Assembly: GCA_025200525.1 (NCBI GenBank)
Contig: CM045762.1
Span: forward strand, 23,161,374 to 23,225,373
DNA length: 64,000 nt
DNA from: Camellia lanceoleosa
Taxonomy: Eukaryota > Streptophyta > Magnoliopsida > Ericales > Theaceae
Direction: 5' to 3'
Shown: one piece after another, positions 43,458-60,866 of the stretch
Position numbering within the stretch: the first letter of the stretch is position 1
Layout: each line of letters opens with the position of its first letter
The notes under the pieces: model-generated
The model's input: only the letters and a program-made list of their open reading frames with translations
Told to the model about the DNA's origin: nothing
Databases searched by the model: none
Position numbers and translations under genes: made by a program

Positions 43458-46400
43458 TGTAGACCGCCTGAACTCCGCTCCGCTCGCGAGGGCGCGAATT
43501 GTGGTTCTAGCTACTATAGTTCGAACTCATGTCATGGTTCTAAATCTAATCTCACAAAGTGCAATGTAAGACTGATAAATCACCAAAGAATCCAAATCCG
43601 GCAAATTGTTTTGGAAAATCAATTTTAATCAAAAAGCACCAAACATGGACTGCTTTACCAGATTTCAGAGTCGCCACCTAAATATTATCTTTTTGGGAAA
43701 TTTAGGAAACCCTGACTCGTGCCTAAGGCCACGTGTCCGTTATCACCAAAGCTGTCTCGGCTCGGGAACTTGGGTACGAGGGGGGAAGGTCATGAAATGA
43801 GCACTCCCGCTCGCCCGATCAAAGATCGGCCTTTACTAACATCATATGTTGTTTTTCAAAACACATGCGTTCTTATTCCGGTTTATTAGCTAACCTTACT
43901 ATGTGATGCGCACAGCATACAAGTATAGACTAAATCGCTCAATTTGGAACAAAATATCTCATGTTTGTTTTGTTTAAAAATGGTTTGAAGTTGTTACTCG
44001 CAAGTAGGCTAAGTCGCGGATTTTGCCACCCTCAAGTGGGCTTAGAAAACAACATGATTTTGCCACCCTCAAGTGGCCTTAAAACACACATTTTGATGAA
44101 TTGTCCCAATTCAAGCAATCAAGCCTCCATCCACAGGCATTCAAGTAGTTATAACAGTTAAGCAAATAGCCTCATGGCAAGCATGATGTCATGGTAGTCA
44201 CTTACATACATGCAAGGATGCTAAAGCATAAACACTCACAGTGTACTCCGAGCCAAAACAGAAGCTAGTTAGTAATCAATGCATGATCCTAGCTATGTTA
44301 AGATGTCGAATGCAACACATGCAAAAAATGCAACTAAGATAGGCTCGGCTATTCTAAGATGGCATTTGAATGCAACTAGATAACATGTATTCAAATAGGT
44401 ATTGAAATACAATGCAGTTTGTATGATGTGCCGAACCCGGTGCATGTAAAACAAATGAATGATGCACGCATGCAAACATAAGGATGCTAATCGAAATATG
44501 CCCTAAAACTAACCACTGAAAGCAAGTAAGTAAAAGGGAGAAAGAAATGGGGGTTGGAAGACATGCATCACACACACGCACACTTATTACAACAGTTGTG
44601 CCCTCTCGCCAGAGGGTCTGAATAATAAGCTAACTAGCTAATCTAAGGTAATTAAACTAATTATTACAAAATGAAGCTAATTAACTAATCCTAGTTAACT
44701 AATTAGTACAAAACAAGTTAACTAACTAGTTATTACAAACACAAATTGAATAGCTAAGTACATTAACTACTTAAGTACAAAACCAAGGCATTAGCTAGCT
44801 AAGTAAAGCAGTAAAAGAAGAGGTCCTCAGGGTGAGAAGTGCATGCATGCTCGGTTGCCTCGTTTGGAAATCCATCGCGATGCCCCAACTTGCCTCTGCT
44901 TGCATTTGATTTCAGATCACTGCACAAACTTCAGGGTAGCTTCTACTCCATCATGGGGGCCCCCAAGAAGGTGGCCGACCAGTTATTGGTGTTGCCAACC
45001 ACTTGTAAACCACTTACCGTTGCTGCAGACTAGAAAAAGTGGTCGGCCAGCCACTTTTACTGGTCTGCCGACTAGAAAATTATGCACACTTCCAGTTTGC
45101 TGCAATAGAGAACAAGAAGGGGCATGGCAATATATTTGCAAGATATGTGTGCACAACCACTCTCCCTATCATTTCATGAGCTCAAGGGAGTGCGGTTCTC
45201 GACTCTCGGGCCACCAACCGAGCATTGCAATGCACGATGGCCGAGAAGCCAAGATTGCACAATCAATGTGAATGAATGCACAAATAACACATAAAGCCTT
45301 AACCTCTATCATGCATGACCAAGAGGGTCGGCGACCGAGAAATGAGGCACGTTTCATCACTTCAAGTATGACACGCCCCTCGTTTCTCGTGTTTGGATTA
45401 ACTTTCAACCCAAACACATGCAATGCCACATGATCAACTTACCAAAGATAATGACATGTAAACAAAATGCAATGCATGCTCAACATGCAAACAATAATGC
45501 AATGCAACAAGCATGCAAACAACATGCGGAATGGACTTAAACCGAATATGGACAGACCTCAATCATGCCCAAAACAGTGGCCAAAACACTCTTAAAAGAT
45601 GGCATGAAAGCAAGAAAATGCATGCACATGCATTAGCCCATTAACTAAGTATAAGAGCACAACTCTCAAACATGACGAAGAAGTGACAAATGTGAGAGTA
45701 TGGCTACACTATCTGCACTGAAATCAAGTATGAAATGATGCCAAATCATCCAAATAGCTCAAGGATAGCATGCAAGAGGCCCTAAGGCACAAGGCTACTA
45801 CAAGGAATTACACAAGAGGCATGCAACACATGGCAGCAATGATTGAACTAACCATGGATAGAGCTCAAATAGGTCAAAACAAAGACCAAATCATGCTGAG
45901 ATGGGAGCTCAAAGGTCTAGACAAGCATGCATACACATTAGGCCACAAACAAGGCAACAATGCACAACCTTTAAAGGCACTCAAATAGTGAAAGAAGTGA
46001 GAACATGGCAATGCTATATGCTCTGAAATAACATGTGAAATGATGCCAAATCATGTACATGTCACAAATAAAGCATGCTATGAGGCTCAAAGCTTGAAAC
46101 TAGCATAGGCACTTGCACTACAGCTATGCAATACATGAACCATATGGCCAAGGCAACCCAAAATAATCCTAGAACATGTCAAAATGAGGCTAAAACATGC
46201 ACGGAGTATAGCCAAAACAAGATAGCATGGAGGGCATGAAGCATGGAGTATGCAAGGCCAATAAGGAGGATTACACTACACCTATCAAAACCAAGCATGA
46301 GATGACTCCACCAACAAAAATTAGAGTTATATCATGGTAAAATAGGACCAAATACACACTGAAATGATAGCTCACAAGCTTAGCCATGAGGGCATACACA

Positions 46401-48546
46401 ATGGCTCATGTTTAAGGCATAAAGCACAACCTCTCCAATGCATTGAAAGAGTGAAAGATGTGAGTGCATGACCATGAAATATGCTCTGAAATCACATAAC
46501 AAATGATGCCAAATCATGAAAATAGTCCTAGCAATGCATGCTAGTAGACTCAATACACAAAGCTAGTGAGCAAGATTGAAACATGGCTATACAAAGCAAT
46601 GCATACATGACCAAAACAACACAAATCAGAGCTTAAGCATGGTAAAACACGAACAAAAGCTTCTTGGAGTTGAGCCAAAAGCATGCTAGAATGATGACCA
46701 AAAGCATGGTGCATGTTAGGCTAGTGAATGGAATTGCACTACAAGTGCATGAAGCATGCAAGAGGCTATCAAACCAACCTTAGACAGAGGTATAGCATGG
46801 AAAAAAAATACCAAAAACATGCTGAGATATGGCCAAAACATGCTAGAAAGAGATGTTCAAACATGAGGCATACAAGGCTAGTTTGTGAGGATTACACTAC
46901 AAGTGTAAATAGCATGGAAAGCGTGACTAAACCGAGCCAAAACAGAGGTATACCATGCTGAAATAAGGCCAAGAACATGCTAAGAACAAGCCAACACAAG
47001 CTTAACAAACATGCTCAAACATGAAGCCAATAAGGCAAGCATACAAGATGCAAGGAGAGGGGATGACCCTCTCCTATTTGGGACCTCAAAACACACTTTC
47101 AACCATTGAAATTCCTCTAAAATTTAGTGGTAGAAAGGTCATGCAAAGACTAAAACAAAGGCCTAAAGAGGTGGCCCAAAACAAGGCAAAATAAGGCACA
47201 AAAGGGGGTAGACCACCCCCAACACCAACAAGGCCTTAAACAAACATGTTAAGCACTTAAAAAAGAAGCTTTTTACAGTTGAGAGTTAACCCTAAATCAG
47301 CATGAAAATAGGGCCAAAAGCTTAATCAAAAACAAGGGTTTAAGAGGTTAGAAACTCACCCTTGAAGAATAACTTTAGAGCAACAACTCCAGCAGCCTTT
47401 TTGGATGAAAACCAGTCCAAAAACTCCAAAACCAGCTTCAAGGTGCCTCAGCTCCAAGAGTATGGTGTTTCACTATGTGTTTGTGTGCAAAAGTGTGAAG
47501 AATAGGCACTTTCAAGCACAAATATGAAGAGAATGAGCAATATAGATATAGATGATATATCTATAGCTTCAACCAAGTTTTTTCTGAACCTGGAGAAGGG
47601 AGAGAGGGCCTCCCTTATATAGAAAAACAAGCCTCAAGCTTGTTGAACAAGCTTGAAGCTAGATGCAATCCCTCCATACACGTGTATGAAGGATGGTTTA
47701 TGTGCTCACCAGCTGTCACAGTTGGCAAGAAAATATCTTCAAGAAACTGCAGGAAAGTGGCCGACCAGTTGAAGCGGTCGGCCAGCTACTTGCACTGGTC
47801 AGCCGACCAGTGAAAGTGGTCTCCCAGGAAGAAAAGTGGTCGGCCAGGGGGAGAAGTGGTTTGCACACAAAAAGCAAGGTGGTGGCATGGTGGCCGACCA
47901 CTTTTGGTGGTACAAAGACCACCAAGACCTGTTGGCCGACCAGAAAACTGGCTGGCGGGGAAGAAAAGTGGTTTTCCAGGAGAGAAACTGGTCTACCACC
48001 CCTATTCCACCCTCCAAGCAAGGAAAACAAGGTTTGTGCCAAAAACAAACCAAAAAGGATGAAAGACGAAAGTCCGCGGAACATGGCACGCAGCCGGAAG
48101 TCTCGAAAACTAGTCTACGGGCACCAAAAGTGGTCTACGAGGGAAAAGTGGTCTACGACCACAAAAAGTGCTCTCCCTGACCTCAGTGTCCCTCTAGGCA
48201 AAGGCAACAAGGCATGGTTCGAAAACCAAGCCAAGAGGAGAACATTAAGCGGTCCCGAGACAAGGCACCTAGCCGAAGGCTCCGGAAACTGGAAACTAGT
48301 CTCCAAAAGGGAAAAGTGGTCTATGACCACAACAAGTGGTCTACAAGACCTCTCTCTCCCTCTAGGGAAGGGAAAACAAGGCATGGTCAACAAACCAAGC
48401 CAAAACACAAAGAGTTCAGAGGCCCGGAGGCAAGGCACTCAGCCGAAAACTCCGGAAACTCAAAACGAGCACAAAGATGGACAATCATCGAGCGCTCAAA
48501 CGATGATGTCTGAGTCTTAAGGTCGGTCAAAAATGGGGTATCTACA
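43458..48546 (-). mobile_element. Element E: 5.1-kb gypsy-type solo LTR in an intron of D
   Basis: On the minus strand it begins TGTAGATACCCC (48546) and ends GCGGTCTACA (43458). It is homologous to the LTR of B and to the solo LTR at 30434-35084. It has the TATA box (minus, near 47614-47621), donor AAGG/GTGAGT (near 47359), U5 block with TGGCGACTCTG (43666-43676), and diverged repeats of about 170 bp near the U3 end (48080-48500). No matching 5-bp duplication is found (GTTAT on the left, ATTAC on the right). The 275-aa frame at 47693-48520 is a product of the repeats. Position: between the glycine-loop exon and the next kinase exon of D. Confidence 0.85.
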
Positions 48547-48898
48547 ATTACTATTCAAAATCTTTCTATACAGGCACCACTATTCCGAAGCTAAAATTTT
48601 TATAAATATGTCTACTTTTGAGAAGAGAAATTTTATATTTAAAGAAGACAATTGGTTTGATGCATCCTTTCTCCCTATGAAACTTAATAAATTTGTGTAA
48701 TTTTGTCTTTTAAGTAGTTGTAACATAAATCACTGGTCATGGCTGCACCTATTGGAACAATGTTAGCCAGAGCAACATAAAATACAATAAGTAAAGATAC
48801 AATTAATAAGAATGGCAAAAAAAAAAAAAAAAAATTTGTTTGCTTTCAAGCAAATTCTAGCTGAAGATCATTCTATCAATTATAATGCTAATTCTCAG

Positions 48899-50387
48899 GG
48901 TACACTGGAAGGAGGACAAGAAATAGCTGTGAAACGACTCTCAAAGAATTCTAGCCAAGGACTTGATGAGTTCAAGAAAGAAGTTATCTGTATTGCCAAA
49001 CTTTAGCACCGAAATCTCGTGAAGCGTCTAAGATGCTGCATTCAAGGAGAAGAAACGATGTTAATCTATGAATACATGCCCAACAAAAGCTTGGACTATT
49101 TTATATTTGGTTTGGCTCTCTTCAAAACTATAATACTATATATACTGCAACTATTGCACTCCAAGACCACAACCAGCAGTCGTTTTTTCTTTCCTTTTTC
49201 CTATACTTTTTTTTGTTTATTTTTGGTTTCATATAAACCTTGTGCTTTATTTGATTATGGAACTGAAATTATATGTGGTTTTTATTACATGTGCATTTGG
49301 ATGAACATGGTCTTCCAAAATTTGGGATTTTCCATTGAGGAATCTGATTAAATTTATCCATCGGATTAGCAGCAGTGTGGACTAAATCAGACAAAAAATT
49401 TGGACAGATCAAAGCCAAAGCACATTATTGGATTGGTCAAAGCGCTTCCACATTATTAATGGGATTGCACGGGGGCTTCTTTATCTTCATCAAAATTCTA
49501 GGCTGAGAATTATTCACAGAGATCTCAAAGCTAGCAATATTTTGCTAGATATTGACATGAACCCATAAATATCAGATTTTGGAATAGCTAGAAGTTTTGG
49601 AGGAAATGAGACAGAAGCAAATACAAATAGAGTGATTGGAATACAGTAAGAATCTCTATAATATGTTTTGTCTAATTCACTTATATTGTTGCTTCAAAAT
49701 CCAGTTTTTCATCCTGTGCTTTGTTGCAGTGGGTACATGTCTCCAGAGTATGCAATAGATGGGTTATTTTCAGTAAATTCAGATGTATTCAGCTTTGGCG
49801 TTTTGGTGCTAGAGATTGTGAATGGGAAAAAAAACAGAGGTTTCTATCATCTAGGACACCGCCTCTACCTACTTGGCCATGTAAGTGTACCAAGTTTAAA
49901 AGTATTCTTATATTATATGCATGTGTTCCAATAAGGTTCAAGGATCTTCTGTCTTCAAAGTTTTATGTCCTGTCATTTCAAAACTCTCGTAACTGAGTAT
50001 TTGAGACAAAGGAATAGTTGGATTTGGGGAGAGAGGATCTAATACCTCCCTCATACTGCTAATGTTGTAATGGATTGTTCGGGCATGGAATCTCTATAAA
50101 GAAGAAAAGCCATTGGAATTGATTGATAAGGCTCTATGGGAATCATGCTACCAAATTGAAATGTTGTGATCAATCCATGTGGGTCTTTTATGTGTGTAAG
50201 AATGTCCAACGGATAGGCCAAGCATGTCATTGTGGTTATGATGTTGGGTAGTGAAGTTGCATTGCCTTAGGCCAAATAGCTTGGTTTCTTCACTGCAAGA
50301 AATGTTGTTGAGCCTGGTTATTTGTCAAGCAAGGAAGCAACAACTATGGGCAATGAAATCACTATTACTTTGTTAAGTGGTCAATAG
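48899..50387 (+). pseudogene. Receptor-kinase pseudogene D: kinase exons
   Basis: Four exons can be read. Exon 48899-49109 has [20 protein letters not shown] with the ATP-binding Lys; a TAG replaces Gln before HRNLVK. Exon 49408-49645 has [20 protein letters not shown], the catalytic loop [14 protein letters not shown] and ISDFGIARSFGG; a TAA (49566-49568) replaces Lys before ISDFG. Exon 49730-49880 has [20 protein letters not shown] and [14 protein letters not shown]. The last exon (from about 50083) has a GG in place of the AG acceptor, stops at TGA and TAA, and ends GNEITITLLSGQ with stop TAG at 50385-50387. The kinase is dead. Confidence 0.85.
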
Positions 50388-50973
50388 AAATTATACCATG
50401 ATTAAGGTTAAACCTTAATCATTGTTTCTGGTTACAAGTTTACATGCACACAAAGTATCAAGAATATACATATTGACAACATGCGCACTCTTTTCTGTAG
50501 ACAAATTTGTCACATCATTCTATATAAATGTTCTTTATAATTTTTATGTTTGCATATCATTACTCTTTGTTTCATAACTAATTATTGTTTGTCTATTTGT
50601 ACATGTGAAATAGAACTTCATTTCAACATTTTTATTTCTCAATTTGCTTAGTCCAAACACATTACAATGTCATATCTTTAAGGATTAAAAGATACGATTT
50701 CACATTCTCAATATTCAGATACATATGTGAAACACCATTCAAAGGCTACAAATATCCTTTAAGTTTTATGAAAGAACATGACATATTATATATATTAACT
50801 CTGATCTCTTTACAATAATTATAGCACCCATATGTAGAAGACAAAAACCCTAAAATATACATACTATATGGAAAACTTCCAAAAACAAGCATTCCTTTCA
50901 CATTATGTTCATTAGCTAAACAGAATCAAAGGTCTTCCACCATAATGATTAAAATATCATTAGGAATTGTCTT
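50388..50973. other. AT-rich spacer between convergent pseudogenes D and F
   Basis: The 586 bp between the stop codons of the two kinase pseudogenes are AT-rich and hold no ORF of note. They would include both 3' untranslated regions. I see no mobile element in it. Confidence 0.6.
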
Positions 50974-55297
<4,324 letters not shown>

Positions 55298-55378
55298 CCG
55301 ATACAATATAGTTTAAATCATTTAATTTGGGGAAACTAAGAAATTCTAGGTCAGTTATAAGGGATTTATGGTGATTTC
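55298..55378 (-). other. Intron remnant of F left of element G
   Basis: Intron sequence upstream of the membrane exon of F. It ends with ATTTC (55374-55378), the target-site duplication of element G, repeated at 61824-61828. Confidence 0.65.
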
Positions 55379-56483
55379 TATCGGAAAATTTGGTTTTATA
55401 GGCTTATTTTGGGTCATCTTTGTGCCCAAAATAGTAGGCCCCAAACGTCTTTTGGGGTGGGTTCGAAAAGGTGATGTGTTCCTTGCTACGTAGCAAGTTA
55501 CACGATGAAGATGGTTCGTCAAAACCATTTATGAGTGAATTGGAAGTTGACGTCGTTTTCAGATTTGTGGAATGGACAATTAAACAAGTAAATGTTGGTT
55601 TCCTTGAAATGGGTTGTACCACATTGAAAGTTGAAGAGAACTTATGTATGTATATAAGCTCTTGGTGTACTAACTTCGGTTGGGCCCCAAGGGGCACCCC
55701 AAGTTTGTAGAAGGGAGGAGTTATGGACAAAGTGAACCTTAGCCCAAACCACCACACGTGCGCCGCCGCCGCCGTCGTCTGACCGGGCGCGGTTGTAGGT
55801 CTAGTCGGTTCTTATATTAATTTTTTTGACAAAATTTATTTCAATTTTTAATGAAATCAAATTTAAAATTTTGTGCCAAAAATTGAATTCATTTTCTGTC
55901 CATTTTTATCTCCTTCAGTCCGAAATTTCCTAACAGATTCAACTAGTTTTACAGTTAGTAAACTGCCAGAAACTGCTGCAGTTACACAGATACAAACTGC
56001 ACAATTGTTGGATTTTGGATTGTATCTGTTCATTCAAAATTTGCACATGTTCGGTTCAAAATTGAACCTGTTCAGGCAGATCATTTTGCCTATAAATACC
56101 TGCATTATTCCAGTAGTCTGGACATTCAAAAAACAGTTTGAAAATTACTTTTTTGCGGTCCAATTTTCTGCACTATTGCATATATTCTTCATATTAGTTT
56201 TTTAGGAAAATTAAAGAGAGTATAGAACACAGGTTCTAGTTCGCCGGACAAATTGTTTGGAGTGCTACTACAATTTGTGAAGATCATTGTATCCTAGGAG
56301 ATAGACGCCATAAGTCCGTAAGCACCGAAGCGGGGTGAATCTGTCTTAAGGGCAGAGTGTCATACACTCGACTTGATCTTTTAATTTTTTATTCGGTTTG
56401 GTAAAATAAATTATGTAAGTTATTTATTTTATTTGTTTGATTTAGTTTCAATTTATTATTGTACACAAAAGATTGTTCCAACA
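55379..56483 (+). repeat. 5' LTR of element G
   Basis: 1,105 bp. It matches the 3' LTR well at both ends (for example TTTATAGGCTTATTTTGGG and GTGCTACTACAATTTGTGA). A central block (about 55790-56035) differs and is roughly 150 bp longer. It holds a CCG/CGT-rich patch near 55760. Confidence 0.85.
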
Positions 56484-57000
56484 ATCTTAAGACAGATTCG
56501 AATTATTTTGTTTATACATAATTTTTCGTTTGTTTCCTTTCTTCTTTCTTCTTCTTACAGAAATTATTTTCTGTGTTTTTACAAAATAATATTCTGGTTG
56601 AAAAACAAATAGCAGTAATATACTGTCTGACAGATTAGTAGTAATATATTGTCTATTTTCTTTGACAACTAGTAGTAATATACTTGTGTCATTAACAATT
56701 CAGAATATTTATTTGTGGAATTTTGTCAGAAATTAATTTTGATTTTCATAAATTATTTTCTGAGTATTCATTAATTAAAATTCTAATTCAGTATTTTAAT
56801 TATTGAAGTGTTATAAAAATTAAATTTTATGTATGGAATTAATTTGGTTAAATAAAATTTTATTTTATTTCCAAATTAATTGAAAAATAAAAGTTACATT
56901 TCTTGTTTCTTTTATTTTTACAGAATTTAATTATGTGGTTTTGGTTTAATTTTCTGTGTAGTATAAAATTCTAATTATAATTTTGTTTTATAATTTAGAA
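56484..57000 (+). other. Leader of element G
   Basis: AT-rich untranslated leader between the LTR and the gag remnant. Near 56600-56700 the phrase AGTAGTAATATA occurs three times with small changes. No protein is visible. Confidence 0.5.
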
Positions 57001-57366
57001 TTCATGGCTACAAAAACTGGTCAAACTTATGTTCAAACCAGTACTGGTATGGTGGCTGCAATTGCATCAACCCCTCCTTATGTTGGGACTGTGCCAGTGA
57101 ATCTTGGTAAAATACCAGAAAAGCTCTTAGGAACTGATTTTTGCAAAGGCAAAGGAAGATCAAGTAAGAAGCCTGCTCAAGCCAATATGACCGAAGTGGA
57201 TAAAATTTCCAATGGTGTAAATGTCATAAATCTTTATACAGTTGTTTCCGAGGAAAACATTGTCGTAAATCCTAAAAAGTGGTGGGTGGACACTGGTGCT
57301 GCTCGCCACATCTGTGCCGACAAAAAGATGTTCACATCTTATTCTATAGCGGACAACGGTGAATAA
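57001..57366 (+). pseudogene. gag: Gag remnant and protease start of element G
   Basis: The ATG at 57004 gives MATKTGQTYVQTSTGMVAAI, and KIPEKLLGTDF is the start of a copia gag. It jumps directly to KGKGRSSKKPAQANM, so most of the capsid and the zinc knuckle are deleted. The protease motif follows: WWVDTGAARHICADKKMF (D-T-G intact). A TAA at 57364-57366 ends the frame and the next frame continues in the same polyprotein. Confidence 0.75.
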
Positions 57367-58831
57367 CTTTTTATGGGAAACTCTTCGACTTATAAAGTTG
57401 AAGGACAAGGAAAGACTATTCTAAAGATGACATCTGGAAAGGAACTCACTCTCAACAATGTACTGTATGTACCGGACATTCGCAAGAATCTTGTTTCCGA
57501 ATCTTTGTTGAGTAAAAATGGGTTTAGGCTAGTTTTTGAAAGTGACAAGTTTGTACTTACCAAAAATTGGATGTATGTAGGAAAAGGTTACATGTCTAAT
57601 GGCCTTTTCAAAATGAATGTAATGACTGTTGTACCCTCTGTTATTAATAAAATTACATCTTCTTCTTACTTGCTTGAGTCTTCAAATTCATGGCATGGTA
57701 GATTTGGGCATGTTAATTATGGATCTTTGCGTAGGTTAATTAATATGGAATGTTTACCTAAATTTGATATTGATTTAAATCATAAATGTGAAATTTGCGT
57801 TGAGGCAAAATTATCCAAAACTCCTTTCCATTCAATTGAAAGAAGTATGGAACCACTTGAATTAATCCATAGTGACATTTGTGATTTTAAATCAATTCAA
57901 ACTAGAGGTGGGAAAAAGTATTTTATCACTTTTATAGATGACTATACTAGATATAATTATGTTTATTTAATTCGAACCAAAGATGAAGCTTTGGAAACTT
58001 TCATTCAATATAAGAATGAAGTTGAAAATCAACTTGGTTAGAAAATCAAAAAACTAAGAAGTGATAGAAGTGGTGAATATGAATCACCTTTTGGTGAGTT
58101 TTGTAAAAAACATGGAATAATTCATCAAACCACCGCTCCTTACTCACCTTAGCAAAATGGGATTGCTGAAAGGAAAAATAGGACTTTCAAAGAAATGATG
58201 AATGTTATGTTAATAAGTTCTGGATTACCTTAGAACTTGTGGGGGGAAGCAATACTTTTTGCTAATTATATGCTTAATAAAGTACCCCGAAAGAAACTGA
58301 ATCAAACACCTTATGAATTTGTGGCATGGGAGAGTACCATCCTACAAATACTTAAAAGTGTGGGGGTGTTTGACTAAAGTGGCTATTCCTAATCCTAAAA
58401 AGACTAAGAGATGTCCTAAAACTGTTGATTGCATTTTCATTAGTTATGCCATGAATAGTAATGCATATCGATTTTTGATTCATAAATCAGAACATTTCAA
58501 AATGCATGTAAATACTATTATTGAATCTCGAAATGCATTTTTCTTTCAACATGTATTTCCGAATAAGATTAGACAAGAGACTAGTAATAAGAAAAGATCT
58601 TTTGATGTTATTACTAGTAATGATCAAGAACAAGAGCAAGAAATAGATCAAAATGAGGAAGAGGAACCTAGGCATAGTAAACGTGCTAGAATCTCAAAAT
58701 CTTTTGGTCCAGATTTTCTAACATTTTTGTTATTAGAAAATGAGCCTTTAACTTTTAAAGAGGCTATGTCCAGTCCCAAGGCTCCTTTATGGAAAGAAGC
58801 TGTAAACAGCGAAGTTGAATCCATCCTGTAA
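57367..58831 (+). pseudogene. Integrase of element G
   Basis: Frame 57373-58041 covers the end of protease and the integrase zinc region: SWHGRFGHVNYGSLRRL with CEICVEAKLSK. The core has LIHSDICDFK (Asp), LRSDRSGEYESP (second Asp; an unusual Ser in place of Gly) and NGIAERKNRT (Glu). Stops occur at QLG*KIK, YSP*QNG and GLP*NLW. A frameshift near 58315 leads to LWHGRVPSYKYLKVWGCLTK and an acidic, lysine-rich tail. A TAA ends this part at 58829-58831. Confidence 0.8.
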
Positions 58832-60283
58832 AATCACACTTGGGAATTGGTGGATTTTTCACCAGGGTGTAAACCTCTTGGATATAAGTGGATTTTCAAA
58901 AGAAAAATGAAAACAAATGGATCAATTGACAAATACAAGACAAAACTTGTGGTCAAAGGTTTTAGACAAAAAGAAGGTCTTGATTACTTTGACACATACT
59001 CACCGGTTACTAGAATAATATCCATTAGAATGCTAATTGATATTGCATCATTGTACAATCTAGAAATTCATCAAATTGATGTGAAAACCGCTTTCTTAAA
59101 TGGTGAGTTAGATGAAGAAATTTACATGGAACAACCAGAAGAATTTTCTGTTTCAGGAAAAGAAAAGAAAGTGTGTAAATTGATTAAATCATTATATGGT
59201 CTAAAACAGGCGCCAAAGCAATGGCATAAAAAATTTGACAAGGCAATGATGTCAAATGGATTTAAAATTAATGAGTGTGACAAATGTGTTTATATTAAAA
59301 ACACAGACAAAGGTTATGTCATTGTATGTCTTTATGTAGATGATATGCTCATCATAGGTAGTAATAATGAAATGATTAAAACTACCAAGAAAATGTTGAA
59401 TAAATATTTTGACATGAAAGATATGGGCATTGTTGATGTAATTCTTGGTATGAAAATTACCAAAACATCATAATGATATGCTTTGTCACAATCTCATTAC
59501 ATTGAGAAAATACTTGATAAATTCAACAAAGATGATGATCATCTTGCTAGAACACCTGTGGATGTTAATTTGTTTCTTTCTAAGAATGTACAGGAAAGTA
59601 TTTCTCAACTAGAGTATGCCCTAATTATTGGAAGCTTAATGTACTTGATGAACTGCACTCGCCCAAATATAGCTTATGCAGTAAGTAAATTAAGTAGATA
59701 TACGAGTAACCCAGGAGTAGAACACTGGAAAGCAATTATAAGGGTTCTAAGATATCTCCAATTTACTCGTAACATTGGGCTAAATTATACTAGATATCTA
59801 GTAGTACTTGAAGGATACTGTGATGCAAACTAGATATCGGATACTAGAGACTCGAAGTCCACTAGTGGGTATGTCTTTACTCTTGGTGGTGCAGCTGTGT
59901 CTTGGAAATCTTCCAAACAGACTTGCATAGCTAGGTCTACTATGGAATCAGAATTTATAGCTTTAGATAAAGCTGGGGAAGAAGCAAAATGGATTCGTCA
60001 CTTCCTTGAAGATATTCCAATATAGACAAAACTGGTGCTTGCTATATGCATACATTACGATAGTCAATCAACAATAGGTAGAGCATAGAGTCATATGTAT
60101 AACGGTAAGTCCTGACACATTCGTTGTTGACACAACACCATGAGATAATTACTCCCTAATGGAATTATTTCCATTGAATATGTGAAGTCTAAAGACAACA
60201 TAACAGATCCACTAACCAAAGGGTTAGCAAGAGAGTTAGTTGAGAACTCATCGAGGGAAATGGGACTTAAGCCTATTAAATAA
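58832..60283 (+). pseudogene. Reverse transcriptase and RNase H of element G
   Basis: Frame 58847-59473 reads YKWIFKRKMKTNGSIDKYKT, LDYFDTYSPVTRIISIRML, HQIDVKTAFLNGELDEE and the intact catalytic YVDDM (59333-59347). A TAA follows at KTS*. Frame 59483-59833 continues to [17 protein letters not shown] and ends at DAN*ISD. RNase H continues ([39 protein letters not shown]) with several stops, to KSKDNITDPLTKGLARELVE and a terminal TAA at 60281-60283. Confidence 0.85.
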
Positions 60284-60866
60284 GAGTTACCACAATGGCA
60301 ACCCAACCTAGTTGACTGGAGATCCCAAGATCTAGGTTCAAAGGGACAACCGAGTTGTGTATGACTCAGAAGGATCACTGGGGAGTCAAACTTCTACCCA
60401 TTTCTATGATGAAATAATGATGTATGCAGTGTTTTAGGTTAAGTAATACTTTTAATGATTCTTATATCTAGGTAAACCTAGTGGAGTATGGCAGGATACT
60501 CTTCATAAGAATCACCTATGTCAGTGTGAACTGGGCCAGTTCTATGAGATTTGTGAAGGGTTGCAATTCTCTAGAGTACTCATGAAAGACTAGGTTGTTC
60601 AGGGCCAAAATGAACATAATAGTGAGAACTAAACTGTGTCTGCAGATATACTGTGTGAGTTCTATTTTCTTGGTTTACACAAACGGTTGCACAATTCAAG
60701 ACATCATGTTCACTGGTTAGCTAGTAAATTCGATAATGTCTCACAAGGGAAGGTTCAAAGCCAAAAGCTACCTATCCTTTGCAAAATATTTCCAATTTCT
60801 GTACTCTTTGTAATTAGATCATGTTGTTGCATTTTCTCTCCATCAAATTCCATTCATGTGGGGGAT
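60284..60866 (+). other. 3' non-coding region and polypurine tract of element G
   Basis: No coding motif is seen. GTGGGGGAT at about 60858-60866 lies directly before the 3' LTR and is the likely plus-strand primer. Confidence 0.6.

Noticed and set aside
47693..48520. 275-aa ORF in LTR E
   Set aside because: It lies in the diverged U3 repeats of an LTR, has no known domain, and is not conserved in the LTR of B or the solo LTR.
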